DNA from: an uncultured Clostridia bacterium
GTDB taxonomy: Bacteria; Bacillota; Clostridia; Oscillospirales; Acutalibacteraceae
Reading direction: 5' to 3'
Assembly: GCA_946497265.1 (NCBI GenBank)
Contig: CAMMKL010000002.1
Location: 1 to 24,474, forward strand
DNA length: 24,474 nt
Every line of letters starts with the position of its first letter. The first letter of the stretch is position 1. Both the position numbers and the translations under genes were made by a program. The notes beneath the pieces were generated by a model, which saw nothing but the letters and a program-made list of their open reading frames with translations, did no database searches and had not been told where the DNA came from. Below, piece by piece: positions 6,601 through 15,089 of this stretch.

Positions 6601-9571
6601 CCCAGTGGGTCCACACTGCGTCCTGCTCAAACGGGCCGGAAAATTCGGTGGCCTGCCACCAGCCGTTTTCGTGGAACATTTGGGAAACCTGTTTGGAGTG
6701 CCAGTTGGCCTTGCCGCCCTGCACGCCGTAAATATCCACATAGACCCAGCCGAGGGAAGATTCGGAGTCGCCTTCCAGGGTGGTATCCTCCTTGAGCATG
6801 TCAAAACGCTTTTTCAGTTCGCCGCTCAGCAGATCCTTGGTCTCGTCTACAAAGAAGGCCTGGTCATACCAGCCCCAGTTCTTGGAAAGGCTGCCGGTGC
6901 TGCTACCGACAAAGTGGTCGAACTTGGGGTAGAAGGCGTCGAGCATCATTTCGTCAATATTGACGTGCACGCCCACCTTGGTGTTATATTCGTTGGCTAC
7001 CTTCAAGAGATCCCTAAAGCCTTCCACACCGCCCTGACGGATTCCGATGTGGCCGCCCGCGTCGTTGTGGGCGTCGTCATGGCCTTCGGCCTGGTAACCT
7101 TTTTGTAACTGCATCTGGCCGAAGCCGTCGTACAGGTTGTAGAGCTTTTTGATCATGTCGGCGGAATAGTTAAAGTCGCTCTGCACCTGGCTGGCGGAGT
7201 TTGCCATGATGTAAGGAACGTAATTTTTGATTTCTTCGCCGCCCAGCGGAATTTCCATATTCTCGCGGTAGCCGATCGCGGCGTCCTGCCAGTCAACGAT
7301 CTGGTCGTTGTTGCGGTCGGGGGAAATTACAACCTTGGCCCACATGGTATCCAAAGCCGGGAAATTTTCCGCCTGATAAGGGTCGTTGATATCCACTTCC
7401 GGCCCGCGATAATCCCAGCCGCCGGTGCCGATGGAAAGCATACGGTTTTTCTTGTCCGGTACATCGATGTAGATGATGTTCTTGGAGGGGGTTTCCGCCA
7501 CGTTGTTGAGCACGGCCACGCCGAAGTTGCCGTCGCTGATGAACCCGTAAGAGATGGGGTTGGCGCCTTGCGCGTTGGTAAACGTGGTGTTTTCGTTTGG
7601 TTCCAGGGTATTCGCATAGGTGGCGTCGCTCAAATTGAACATGCGGTCGGTCACCGAGTTCCAATCTCCGCTTGTGTACATTCCGGCCGCAGAGGCTTTT
7701 GCGTTCTCATCCATATTATAGTGGGCGGCCGCCAGTTTTTGGCCGCTGAACTCCAGCGAGCGCAGCACAAAACCCTCCGGTTCCTCCAAAACTTTGGTGA
7801 CCATATCCAGGCTCATGCCATCCGCCTTCATGGTGACTTCCAGCTTAACCTTGCCGTAGCTGCCTTCTTCGGGAAGCTCGGGGTTTTTGAGCGCGTCGAT
7901 TTCCAGGGTGTATACGGCGTTGTCGGCGTTTTTCTGGATATCGGTCACAACCGCCTCGTATTTATTGCCGTTCATGGCAACGCGGTAGAGATACTCCTCC
8001 GGGTCTTGCGCCAGTAAAGTCTTGCCGGCATTGTTGCCGGAGGTAAAATCATACTGGTTCACAGTGGGATACCGGTTGTCAAGGGTAACCGTCATATCCT
8101 CAGAAGCGATGGTAAAGGGCTCGTAATCCACTACAACGGACGGCCCTTTATCCACATACTCCTTGTAAGTTAGGGAATCGATGGTTACCGTTTTGGTGGC
8201 ATACCAGCTGGAAATGCCGCACTGGCCGGGCGCGCCGGGAACCTCGGCGATGATCTTGCTGCCGATCAGCTCGGTGGTTCCTGCTTCCTCATCGGTCAGT
8301 ACGACCTTTACTTCCTTACCGACCGTGGTTATCTTGACGGTATACCAGTTATCCGCCTTCAGGGTTCCGGTATTGGCGGCAAAGTCGCCCCAGCCCCCAT
8401 CGTAGGAATAGGTCCACTTGTTCAGGTCGCAGGCTACCTGCAAAAAGCCCTCGTCGGACTTTTTGACCACAAAACCAAAACGGCCGGAATCCACGCTCAG
8501 CTTGAAGCGCACAGTCAATTCCGAATCGCCGATGAACGGCGAATCCGCGTCCACCAGCTTGACGACCGGAACGCTCGGCAGCGTCAGTAGGCCGTCGGCA
8601 ATGGTCGGGGTATTGTTATAGGTCCCGTCGAACGCCTGCCAGTTGATGGAGGTGTCGTCCGCTTCGTAGGTGCGCACATAATCCGGCACCGCCACGGCGG
8701 GAGTAATGGTAATCTCTTTGCGGCCTTCCACGCCGTTGGAAGCTTTTGCAATGACGGTAACGGTTCCTTCATATATGGGGGTCACCAGGCCGCCCTCGCT
8801 GATAAAGGCGCTTCCGGTGCCGTCTTCAATATCCCATACAACGTTCTGGTCCGCCTCTTGCGGCAATACGGCCGCCTGCATCTGCAGGGTCTGGTTCAGC
8901 GGCACACTGTCCGCTTTTGCCGTGACTTCCACACCAGTGGCCGCCGTATCGGAACTCAGGTTGAGTTCATACAACAGGCATCGACCCCAAATTGCGGGGG
9001 CTTCTTCCACATTGAAGCGTACTTTGGACGCCACCAGCGGAGTATCCAAATATATGGTAAGCGGTTCCGCGGGTTCTTCCTCCGTGGTCCACGGCACATC
9101 GTAGACGCGGGTCTTCTCGCCCCAATCGTTCGCCGCTTCGTCCCATGCCTGTAAGGAAAATTTCGTCACACCCTGGGAAGCGCCGAAGTTGGTAGCAAGA
9201 AATACCTTCTCAATATTGGTTTCCTGTTTTAAGGTGATCTCAAAGTGCGGATCCTCCGGAATGGCGGAGCTCTGCACCGTCGCCCACATGGTGGTTAAAT
9301 CCCCGTCAAACATATTTTCATGGGGGTTAGCACTGTCTGTGGTAAAGTTTGATGTAATGGATTCGATGTTGGTGGACAGAGCGCGCTGCTCCGCCGCCAG
9401 TTTCCGTGCCTGCATCGCTGTCAGATCCTCCGATGAGATCGGAGAAATCGAGGCAGCCTGCGGGGCTTCTGCGTCTGCCGCTCGTGCGGAAACCTGTGTC
9501 GCCATACTGGAGGTAAATACGGTTGCAGCCAGCAGCAAACTCAAAAGCTTGCGCATTGACTTTCTTTTCAT
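3656..9571 (-). CDS. Cell-wall-anchored GH101 endo-alpha-N-acetylgalactosaminidase
   Basis: A 1971-residue surface enzyme predicted to release core-1 disaccharide (Gal-beta1,3-GalNAc) from Ser/Thr of mucin-type glycoproteins. The start at 9571 is chosen because MKRKSMRKLLSLLLAATVF is a clean signal peptide (cut near residue 29-32) and AAGGAGAGG precedes it; an in-frame start 117 bases upstream would bury the leader. Visible order: signal peptide; discoidin/CBM32-like domain (about 66-206); Big_2-type Ig domain (211-292); jelly-roll domain (298-473); GH101 catalytic region (about 485-1180); two galactose-binding-like sandwiches (about 1215-1370, 1375-1562); five FIVAR repeats (1565, 1633, 1705, 1776, 1845 onward); Pro/Ser/Gly linker; TPTTG sorting motif (1940-1944), hydrophobic helix and KKRKS tail. 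GH101 marks are GYQAEGHDDAHND (825-837), YVDIYG with the likely nucleophile D946, and ATEFSG with the likely acid/base E976. Their 30-residue spacing is close to that in known GH101 enzymes. Confidence 0.95.
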   Translation of the reverse strand: MKRKSMRKLLSLLLAATVFTSSMATQVSARAADAEAPQAASISPISSEDLTAMQARKLAAEQRALSTNIESITSNFTTDSANPHENMFDGDLTTMWATVQSSAIPEDPHFEITLKQETNIEKVFLATNFGASQGVTKFSLQAWDEAANDWGEKTRVYDVPWTTEEEPAEPLTIYLDTPLVASKVRFNVEEAPAIWGRCLLYELNLSSDTAATGVEVTAKADSVPLNQTLQMQAAVLPQEADQNVVWDIEDGTGSAFISEGGLVTPIYEGTVTVIAKASNGVEGRKEITITPAVAVPDYVRTYEADDTSINWQAFDGTYNNTPTIADGLLTLPSVPVVKLVDADSPFIGDSELTVRFKLSVDSGRFGFVVKKSDEGFLQVACDLNKWTYSYDGGWGDFAANTGTLKADNWYTVKITTVGKEVKVVLTDEEAGTTELIGSKIIAEVPGAPGQCGISSWYATKTVTIDSLTYKEYVDKGPSVVVDYEPFTIASEDMTVTLDNRYPTVNQYDFTSGNNAGKTLLAQDPEEYLYRVAMNGNKYEAVVTDIQKNADNAVYTLEIDALKNPELPEEGSYGKVKLEVTMKADGMSLDMVTKVLEEPEGFVLRSLEFSGQKLAAAHYNMDENAKASAAGMYTSGDWNSVTDRMFNLSDATYANTLEPNENTTFTNAQGANPISYGFISDGNFGVAVLNNVAETPSKNIIYIDVPDKKNRMLSIGTGGWDYRGPEVDINDPYQAENFPALDTMWAKVVISPDRNNDQIVDWQDAAIGYRENMEIPLGGEEIKNYVPYIMANSASQVQSDFNYSADMIKKLYNLYDGFGQMQLQKGYQAEGHDDAHNDAGGHIGIRQGGVEGFRDLLKVANEYNTKVGVHVNIDEMMLDAFYPKFDHFVGSSTGSLSKNWGWYDQAFFVDETKDLLSGELKKRFDMLKEDTTLEGDSESSLGWVYVDIYGVQGGKANWHSKQVSQMFHENGWWQATEFSGPFEQDAVWTHWGTDLHYPTSGDGSRVQRFLKNNIQDAFPANSPYVSTLLKGVQQPGVGSWQDQYDLHEGIDLFYNQNLVTKYLQYFGIMKWYDDNQKMEFENGVVSEVKDGKLYVSRNGNTYAICDLEYTSDGKFNTESDSLIFIPWNPLDETKIYHWNPDGGSTTWTLPESWEGIRNVKLYENTENGKVLVDTLPVENGQVTIDAEAQTPYVIYKDEATAGQTKTAGNWSEYKQVKDQGFDGQNFKDQDASAAWERSSSGGNVDHITYIKDQNYNNILQIGRQDAVISQEISGLTPGKDYSLSAWVQVANQAERRVTFAVDLPDGTHEEAYLTHTKEKSFGNKYAGTYFNRMRVIFTADESGTATVSFTAAAGPNADAVVLIDDVHIWEHPTHTDMGDHYYFDDFENVDMQFGAFEFGSNSSRAHLADESPDFNKGGNQYMSYVINGNYSVKQNDYDGGGTNRIQFRTRPSVLRLMPNTTYRVGMLYYTPKGGAYALEANAGNGTVLASKTMEQTGEPYAIGENGNQPDASKRKPVGQNIEIEFTTGDDPDCYISIKQLVDSNDLLTGYLVFDDFYVDVVSTTNVDTSALQSLYDQYKDLQQGDYTMASWQKFQDALAEAKGILEMDVEDLTQQMVDEYKDKLQAAVNGLTSVDKQALKIFLDIANGHKDNGDVDKLVESAKQEFLRVLDAAQRIYDDPDATQEQVDNAWSALVDIIQAVGFEKGDKTALNALVGIAGALDMADYQDGAEKDAFKEALKAARELLKDEEAMKIDLDAAYKALEDAMEKLIPAGQAVDKQQLGVLIEKAQGYDLDDYVDDMEAKEAFKTALDEAVKVYEDAGATQTEVNSARWALTEAMGALRLRADKTMLNKWLENLKAIDLSKYTEESANAVREAIAEAEALASQDLSEADMVYIQAAIAKMISAEAGLVEKGEEQGGDSGNPSETPSEPSGGHDNNETPTTGDAAPIASVSLLAVTAAGMLLLLKKRKS

Positions 9572-10047
9572 TAGCGTCCTCTCCTTTTTCCCGGGCACCA
9601 GGAACCCTTCTTTTCCCTTTTCCGGTACCGTTTCGATCTTTGTTGCAACGGTAAACCAATAAAAATCCGTTTTTTCATTCACCGTCACACATATTCATTT
9701 TAGTGGCCATTTCTGTATTATAAAATAGGTTAATTTATACTTTCATTGTCAATTTTCGCAATAGTGTTTAAAATAGATTCCAGAATGCTGTAGAATGAGG
9801 TCAAGTTATCCTAATCTCTCTTAAACTTTCTTACCAAAACAATGCATATACTGTTGGAGCTGCTTACCCCCGGGCTAGTGGCATAAAACACAGGATCTGA
9901 CGCAGTATACCCGCAAGCCAATTTGTTTTAGTTGCTTTTTTATTTATTGATGTCTTTTAAATATACAAATCATCTCTGTTTTTAAATAGATATAACAACA
10001 ACCACTTTGCTGGAGGATGAGAAACAGGGGAAGGAGGACGATACAGT
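9572..10047. other. Divergent control region between GH101 and the two-component system
   Basis: About 476 bases without a gene. Minus-strand promoter parts for GH101 are at 9717-9752. For the plus strand I see only weak hexamers (TTGCTT 9932-9937; TATAAC 9991-9996) before the AAGGAGG at 10031-10037. The region most likely holds binding sites for the YesN-type regulator, but I cannot name a repeat unit. Confidence 0.55.
9717..9752 (-). promoter_or_regulatory. Candidate GH101 promoter elements
   Basis: On the minus strand, a perfect TTGACA (9752-9747) and a perfect TATAAT (9722-9717) are 24 bases apart, too far for one sigma-A promoter. An alternative is TTGACA with TATTTT (9727-9722) at 19 bases. 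Another is TATAAT with a weak TGAAAG at 17 bases that needs an activator. Confidence 0.4.
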
Positions 10048-11688
10048 ATGTACAAACTAATTATAGTGGATGATGAAACCAACATACGCCAAGGGATTGC
10101 CGAAAGCATTCCATGGGCGGAATGGGGGTTTTCCATTACCGGACAAGCCTCAAACGGTTTGGAGGCCATACGTCTGATCAAACAGGAAAAGCCCGACGTA
10201 GTGCTTTCCGATATCCGCATGCCGAAAATGGACGGCGTGGAACTCATGAAATACCTGCATCAGAATTACCCCGAAATCAAAATCATCATCCTGAGCGGGT
10301 ACAATGATATTGAATATCTGAATATGTCCATCAAAAACAGAGTCACCGAGTATTTGCTCAAACCCACCAACCTGGAGGAATTCCGGGTACTGTTCGCCCG
10401 CTTACGCCGAAATTTGGATCATGAATACTCCCAGCGCCAGGAATTTGAAAAGTTAAAAAAGTTTTACGAAGAAAATCAGCTCCAAAGCAACGCCCGCTTT
10501 TTAAATCGTCTGATCAAGGGGGGCTTTCCCAATCGGGAACAGATTGGCAAACTGTTTGCCGAATGCGGCCTTCCCTTGGAGCTTTCCCAGTGTGCCGTGC
10601 TATATTTGGACATCGATCATTTGGAGGAAAAACTGCAAAACCAGCCAGGCCTTACAGCGCAAATGCTGCGGGCTGAAGTATGCCGTTTGTGTGGAAAAGC
10701 ACCCGCCCCTATGCAACGCGTCTTCTTTCTCAATGATTCCGGTGAATTGATAGGGATCGTAAGCCCCGGCTTTTCCGGAGGAAGCCAAAAAGAACTGGCT
10801 ATGTTCGTAGAAACCATCCAAAGTGAGGCTAAAAACGAGCTTTCCCTTTCTTTGTCCGTTGGGATCAGCGACTGGTGCCGCGATCCACTCGCTTTGCCCC
10901 AGTTTTATCTTCAAGCAAAAATATGCATGAACCAACGGCTCTTTTTCGGAAGCGGCTGCATTCTTTTTTATCGGGATTTTCATGAGGATGCTTCGTTTTC
11001 TTACCGGTCCCTGCACTTTGATCAGGACCGGATCATTTCCGGCGTCGTTTCCTCCGACCCGGCTTTCCTGCAGGAAGAGCTGGAGCACTTCTTCGCTTTA
11101 TTCAAAGGAAAAATGATTCGGGAATATGATGTTGTAGACCGCATTTGTATGGAATTTTTGTTCCATCTATCGCATTGGACTACCAGTTTTCAGCTAAATT
11201 TGGACGAATTCCTCTCCTCACAGGGAATCCATTATACCGATGTCAACCGATACGATACCCTGGAAGGGAAAAGCTGCTTCTTACTCGGTATTCTTAAGCA
11301 GCTTGCCGGCAGGTTTGCCGCCAGTAAAAACAGCGCAAACAGTAAGATGGTCTTTACCATCAAAAAATATATAGACGAAAACTATCTTTCCAATAAAATT
11401 TCCCTTGAGTTTATAGCCGATAAGATCCATAAAAATCCGGCCTACGTATCCAGGCTCTTTAAAAGTGAGACCGGGGATAACTTCAGCGAATATGTTACCC
11501 AAAAACGCATGGAAAAAAGCCAGGAGCTTTTGCTCGACCCTTCCCTGAAGGTATATGAAATTGCGGAAAAGACCGGTTACGCCGACGTCTCCAATTTTAT
11601 CAAAGTGTTCCGTAAATATTATGGGATCAGCCCCACCGAATACCGAAGCCGGGTGGGCGCAATCACTGGAAAGGATCCATCGCCGTGA
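10048..11688 (+). CDS. yesN: YesN-type response regulator with AraC DNA-binding domain
   Basis: A 546-residue response regulator. The receiver domain (1-120) has the acidic pair D8-D9, phospho-acceptor D55 in SDIRMPKMDG, the LSG switch residue near 83 and K in LLKPTN near 104. A long middle region (about 150-420) separates it from the C-terminal AraC double helix-turn-helix (about 432-533, including ISLEFIADKIHKNPAYVSRLF and GYADVSNFIKVFRKYYG). The ribosome site is AAGGAGG, ten bases before the ATG. The kinase gene starts inside its stop (GTGA overlap), so they are translationally coupled. It is divergent from GH101, the likely regulated gene. YesN proteins classically control polysaccharide-use genes. 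The symbol is by family likeness. Confidence 0.94.
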   Translation: MYKLIIVDDETNIRQGIAESIPWAEWGFSITGQASNGLEAIRLIKQEKPDVVLSDIRMPKMDGVELMKYLHQNYPEIKIIILSGYNDIEYLNMSIKNRVTEYLLKPTNLEEFRVLFARLRRNLDHEYSQRQEFEKLKKFYEENQLQSNARFLNRLIKGGFPNREQIGKLFAECGLPLELSQCAVLYLDIDHLEEKLQNQPGLTAQMLRAEVCRLCGKAPAPMQRVFFLNDSGELIGIVSPGFSGGSQKELAMFVETIQSEAKNELSLSLSVGISDWCRDPLALPQFYLQAKICMNQRLFFGSGCILFYRDFHEDASFSYRSLHFDQDRIISGVVSSDPAFLQEELEHFFALFKGKMIREYDVVDRICMEFLFHLSHWTTSFQLNLDEFLSSQGIHYTDVNRYDTLEGKSCFLLGILKQLAGRFAASKNSANSKMVFTIKKYIDENYLSNKISLEFIADKIHKNPAYVSRLFKSETGDNFSEYVTQKRMEKSQELLLDPSLKVYEIAEKTGYADVSNFIKVFRKYYGISPTEYRSRVGAITGKDPSP

Positions 11689-13520
11689 TCAATTATGTGA
11701 AAGCCAGCCTTAAGCGGCAGCTCTTTGTACTAATTACCATCGGGGTGCTCATCCCTTTGCTGGTTGTCAGCGCGTTGCTGTTCCTGCGCGCACGGCAACA
11801 GATGCAGAACCAAGAGATTGCACATGTAAGCGAAGACTCTGCCCAGGTTATCAGCGGATTGGATGAAACGATTATAAACGTCCAGCATGTATCGGATAAA
11901 TTTTCCATTGAGGACGATTTGTACCCTTACCTGCGAAAGTCATATGATGGTGACATTGTCGATAAAATGCACGATACCCGCACCATAAACAACCTCTTTT
12001 CTTTTTACGACCCCCTGCAGAAAAGCGCGCGTATTTCGGCCTTATATACGAGTACCGGGGAAATTTTGAATTTCCTGGAACCGGAAAACGATTCCCCTGC
12101 TATTCGGCAGCGTTTGGATGAAATGGGGGTTGCCGGCCAGGAAAACCTGATGCAACTGCAATGGTTCCCTTTGCAAAACAATTTTTTAGTTTCCGCTTCC
12201 TCTTCCGATCCACGCCAAAGCAGGGTCGTGATCGGCAGCCGGCGCATGGTGCTCGGTTATACGGGGGAATACCTGGGTACCCAAATATTCGCAATCCCAG
12301 AAGAGACCCTCTACGAACGATATAAAAATATGGTAAGCCGCACCGGCGGACACATTCATATTATAAACAGCAAAGGGGAGCTGCTCTCTTCCAGCGACCA
12401 GGAGCTCCTTTCTACCGGCAGTTTCCCCCGCGAGGTTTTTGACCGCCTTCAACAGGAATCCAACGTTTTTACAATAGATATAAACGGTTCGCCTCATATC
12501 GTAAGCAAATCTTCCTCCCAGCTGACCGATTGGCAGGCGGTTGTCATTGTCCCGCTCAGCACATTTACCGGTCCCATCGACAACCTTTTTGGTAGTTTTT
12601 TTATCCTTCTTCTGCTCTGCGGCGCATTGTGCCTTTTTATCCTCCACTTGATTTCCAACCGTTTTGTACGTCCGATTAAGGAGATCAACTCCTCTATGGA
12701 AAAAGTAGAGCATGGCAACCTAAACGCATATGTTGACATCAGCAGCCCCGATGAGGTAGGTTCCATGGCAAGCTATTACAATAACATGCTGCGGCGCATC
12801 AACAAATACATCGAAGACGAATATGAGGTGGAAAAACAAAAAAAAGAACTGGAAATGGAAGTCCTTATGAGCCAGGTAAACCCTCATTTTCTTTATAACA
12901 CCCTGGAAACTCTCGTGTGGAAAGCCAATGAACGCGGCAACCCGGATATTGGGCGTATTGCCGCTTCCCTTGGCCGGTTGTATCGTATTTCCATCAGCGA
13001 CGGAAAGGTAATCATTAAAATCCAGCAGGAAATCGATCATCTGGTTTCCTATATCAATATCCAGCGAGAGCGCTATGCGGGGCTGTTCTATTTTGACTTG
13101 CGGGTGGATTACAAACGGCTGCGGGATCTCTGTACCTTGAAGCTCATCCTCCAGCCCGTAGTAGAGAACAGCTTTCTGTATGCAATGGACGATCTGGATC
13201 ATTTGATGGGCATCCGTCTTCACACCGTTATCGGCGACCAGTATATTAAATTCGTCATTACCGACAACGGTACCGGTATGGATAAAGAACAGCTGGATCA
13301 GGTGCGGCAGCATATTTACAGCGAATCCCGTCCAGCTCAAAAAAAGACGCGGGGCAGCGGCATTGGCCTGCGCAGTATTAACGAACGTATCCGCCTTTAT
13401 CTCGGCCTGCCGAACGCTGTATCCATTTACAGCCGGAAGGGGGCCGGCAGCAAGGTGGTAATCACCATACCCAGAATAAAGGAGGAGAAAGATCCTACCA
13501 GCGAACCTCCGGCCTCTTAA
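11685..13520 (+). CDS. yesM: YesM-type sensor histidine kinase
   Basis: A 611-residue membrane sensor kinase, partner of the preceding regulator. TM1 is at about 13-33 and TM2 at about 301-324; between them lies an extracellular sensing region of about 265 residues, probably dCache-like. HAMP linker 325-375 is followed by a coiled-coil, then the His_kinase box QVNPHFLYNTLETL with phospho-acceptor H401. ATP-binding features are PVVENS (about 490), ITDNGTGMD (about 525) and GSGIGLRSINERI (about 556). The start is GTG at 11685, overlapping the regulator stop (TGA 11686-11688) by four bases, with GGAAAGGA about nine bases upstream; GTG at 11697 is an alternative. The signal may be a sugar, possibly presented by the lipoprotein encoded just downstream on the other strand. 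Confidence 0.94.
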   Translation: MINYVKASLKRQLFVLITIGVLIPLLVVSALLFLRARQQMQNQEIAHVSEDSAQVISGLDETIINVQHVSDKFSIEDDLYPYLRKSYDGDIVDKMHDTRTINNLFSFYDPLQKSARISALYTSTGEILNFLEPENDSPAIRQRLDEMGVAGQENLMQLQWFPLQNNFLVSASSSDPRQSRVVIGSRRMVLGYTGEYLGTQIFAIPEETLYERYKNMVSRTGGHIHIINSKGELLSSSDQELLSTGSFPREVFDRLQQESNVFTIDINGSPHIVSKSSSQLTDWQAVVIVPLSTFTGPIDNLFGSFFILLLLCGALCLFILHLISNRFVRPIKEINSSMEKVEHGNLNAYVDISSPDEVGSMASYYNNMLRRINKYIEDEYEVEKQKKELEMEVLMSQVNPHFLYNTLETLVWKANERGNPDIGRIAASLGRLYRISISDGKVIIKIQQEIDHLVSYINIQRERYAGLFYFDLRVDYKRLRDLCTLKLILQPVVENSFLYAMDDLDHLMGIRLHTVIGDQYIKFVITDNGTGMDKEQLDQVRQHIYSESRPAQKKTRGSGIGLRSINERIRLYLGLPNAVSIYSRKGAGSKVVITIPRIKEEKDPTSEPPAS

Positions 13521-13600
13521 GCCCGCTTACGTTGCCTTAAAATAAAAAAGGAGCCCCTCGCCGATTCCAGGCAAAGGGAAAGCCTACCGAGTTTAAATAA

Positions 13601-13640
13601 AAACGCGCCCGGAATTTCTAATAGAAAAACCGGGCGTATT
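13601..13640. terminator. Two-way terminator between yesM and the binding-protein gene
   Basis: CGCCCGG (13606-13612) pairs with CCGGGCG (13630-13636), flanked by A-rich sequence on the left and TATTTTAT on the right. The loop contains a second small TTTCT/AGAAA pairing. It sits between two convergent genes. Confidence 0.8.
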
Positions 13641-13648
13641 TTATCATT

Positions 13649-15034
13649 TTATATTCCGACATCTTCTTCAATCGCCTGATCGGAACGCCGTTTGATATTC
13701 TGCATGGTCTGTTCCAGAGTTTGTTTTGAATTTGCGTAATCCATGCCCTCTTCAATCCAAATTTGATTGATAGCCAAATCACCTTTGCCGCTTACCTTTT
13801 CATTATAATGCAGGCGGTCGGGATCAAACCAAGCTGTTTCAAAGTCTTCCGCGGTGATGCCGTCTTCTTCAAATGGGGCTGCCAGGCTGTTTTGGATGTA
13901 ATCGGATAGATCTTCCCGGCTCAAATCCGTGCGGGCCGGTATCCTTCCCGCGCCTAAGGTATATTGGTACATCGCCATACAGGAAATCGCAGCAAATGCC
14001 GCTTGCTGCTTTTTACTTGTCACCGGGATAAAATAACAACCGATCGTAGTCAACGTTGAGGGTTGTTGACCCTCCGGATAAGGCATCGGCAAAATTCCCA
14101 TTTTCCATTCGCGAGGATATTTTTCCCGATCGGTCACCATATTCAGCGCCCAACCGCCCGCTACAAACATGCCGTACTTTCCAGTTGTGAAAAATTCATC
14201 CCAGGACATTTGCTTTGCCTTAAACTCCACAAGAGATGGCTGTACCTGATAACGGTTTCCCAGATCATAGAAAAACTGCAGCCCCTTGGCGAACACCGGA
14301 TCATCGTAGTTGGAGGTCCCGTCCTCTTTATAGTGGCTCACCCCGCATTGTTCTGCATACATATAATTATAAGTGTTATAATCAAGCATTAGGGATCCAT
14401 ACTGCCCTTTGGAGAGATCCGTAAGCTGCTGGGCGGTTTCCAGATATTTTTCCCATGTCCATCCCTCAGCAGAAGGGTAGGGCAGGTTTTCGGCATCAAA
14501 TAGTTGCTTGTTATAAAGAGTTAGCCAAATATCGATAAACGCAGGCAGGCCATATACCTGATCCCCAAAAACAGGCAGATATTCCCCATGGATCGATTCC
14601 ATATCATAATTAGCCTGCTCCGCCAGATCCTCCAAGGGAGTAATGAGGGCGGCATTGTAGAATTTCTTCATATTCGGCTCTGCCTCATAGTAAATATCAA
14701 TTTCGTAACCGGAAAGCATTCTTGCCATTGCGGAATCGATTTCCCCGTCCACGTTGCTTGCCAGATTCTCACAATTGATCTTGATACCGGTTTTTTCCTC
14801 CACCATTTCTACCACGGCCTGGGTTTCTGAACTCATCTCGCCGATTGCGTACGTTAGCGTTTCCCCCTCGTAGGGACGCAAGGGAGATTCTGAGGAAAGA
14901 TCGGCATCCGGAGTACTAAGCAAACTGGAACCGGAAACCGCATCCCCCTCCGTTCGACAGCCTGTGATTCCCAGAAGGATCCCTGCTGCCAATACAGCGG
15001 ATATCCACCGTTTGCCATACTGTTTCAACGTCAT
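13649..15034 (-). CDS. Extracellular solute-binding lipoprotein (ABC sugar-binding family 1)
   Basis: A 461-residue lipoprotein expected to bind a sugar or oligosaccharide at the outer face of the membrane. The signal peptide ends in the lipobox I-T-G-C26, followed by a Ser/Asp/Glu-rich spacer. The body fits family 1 binding proteins: TYAIGE start strand, EEKTGIKINCE, GYEIDIYYE, a PLEDLAE hinge, GLPAFIDIWLTLYNKQLF, and GMFVAGGWALNM. The ATG at 15034 has a purine-rich AGGGGGA close upstream, tighter than usual spacing. No permease or ATPase gene for uptake is next to it. It is convergent with the YesN/YesM pair, so it may serve importers elsewhere or present ligand to the sensor kinase (inference). 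Confidence 0.92.
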   Translation of the reverse strand: MTLKQYGKRWISAVLAAGILLGITGCRTEGDAVSGSSLLSTPDADLSSESPLRPYEGETLTYAIGEMSSETQAVVEMVEEKTGIKINCENLASNVDGEIDSAMARMLSGYEIDIYYEAEPNMKKFYNAALITPLEDLAEQANYDMESIHGEYLPVFGDQVYGLPAFIDIWLTLYNKQLFDAENLPYPSAEGWTWEKYLETAQQLTDLSKGQYGSLMLDYNTYNYMYAEQCGVSHYKEDGTSNYDDPVFAKGLQFFYDLGNRYQVQPSLVEFKAKQMSWDEFFTTGKYGMFVAGGWALNMVTDREKYPREWKMGILPMPYPEGQQPSTLTTIGCYFIPVTSKKQQAAFAAISCMAMYQYTLGAGRIPARTDLSREDLSDYIQNSLAAPFEEDGITAEDFETAWFDPDRLHYNEKVSGKGDLAINQIWIEEGMDYANSKQTLEQTMQNIKRRSDQAIEEDVGI

Positions 15035-15060
15035 TCCCCCTACTCGATCTTTTATATATG

Positions 15061-15089
15061 ATTATACCACAACGAATGTAAAACCAGAA
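15061..15089 (-). promoter_or_regulatory. Extended -10 promoter for the binding-protein gene
   Basis: On the minus strand, TGGTATAAT (15069-15061) is a full extended -10. A weak -35 TTCTGG lies 17 bases upstream (15089-15084). The start codon follows 26 bases downstream. The same stretch is part of a degenerate repeat found again at 15251. Confidence 0.65.

Noticed and set aside
9572..9688. Upstream in-frame start for GH101
   Set aside because: It would add 39 residues ahead of a typical signal peptide, while the ATG at 9571 has a strong AAGGAGAGG site and puts the leader at the N-terminus.
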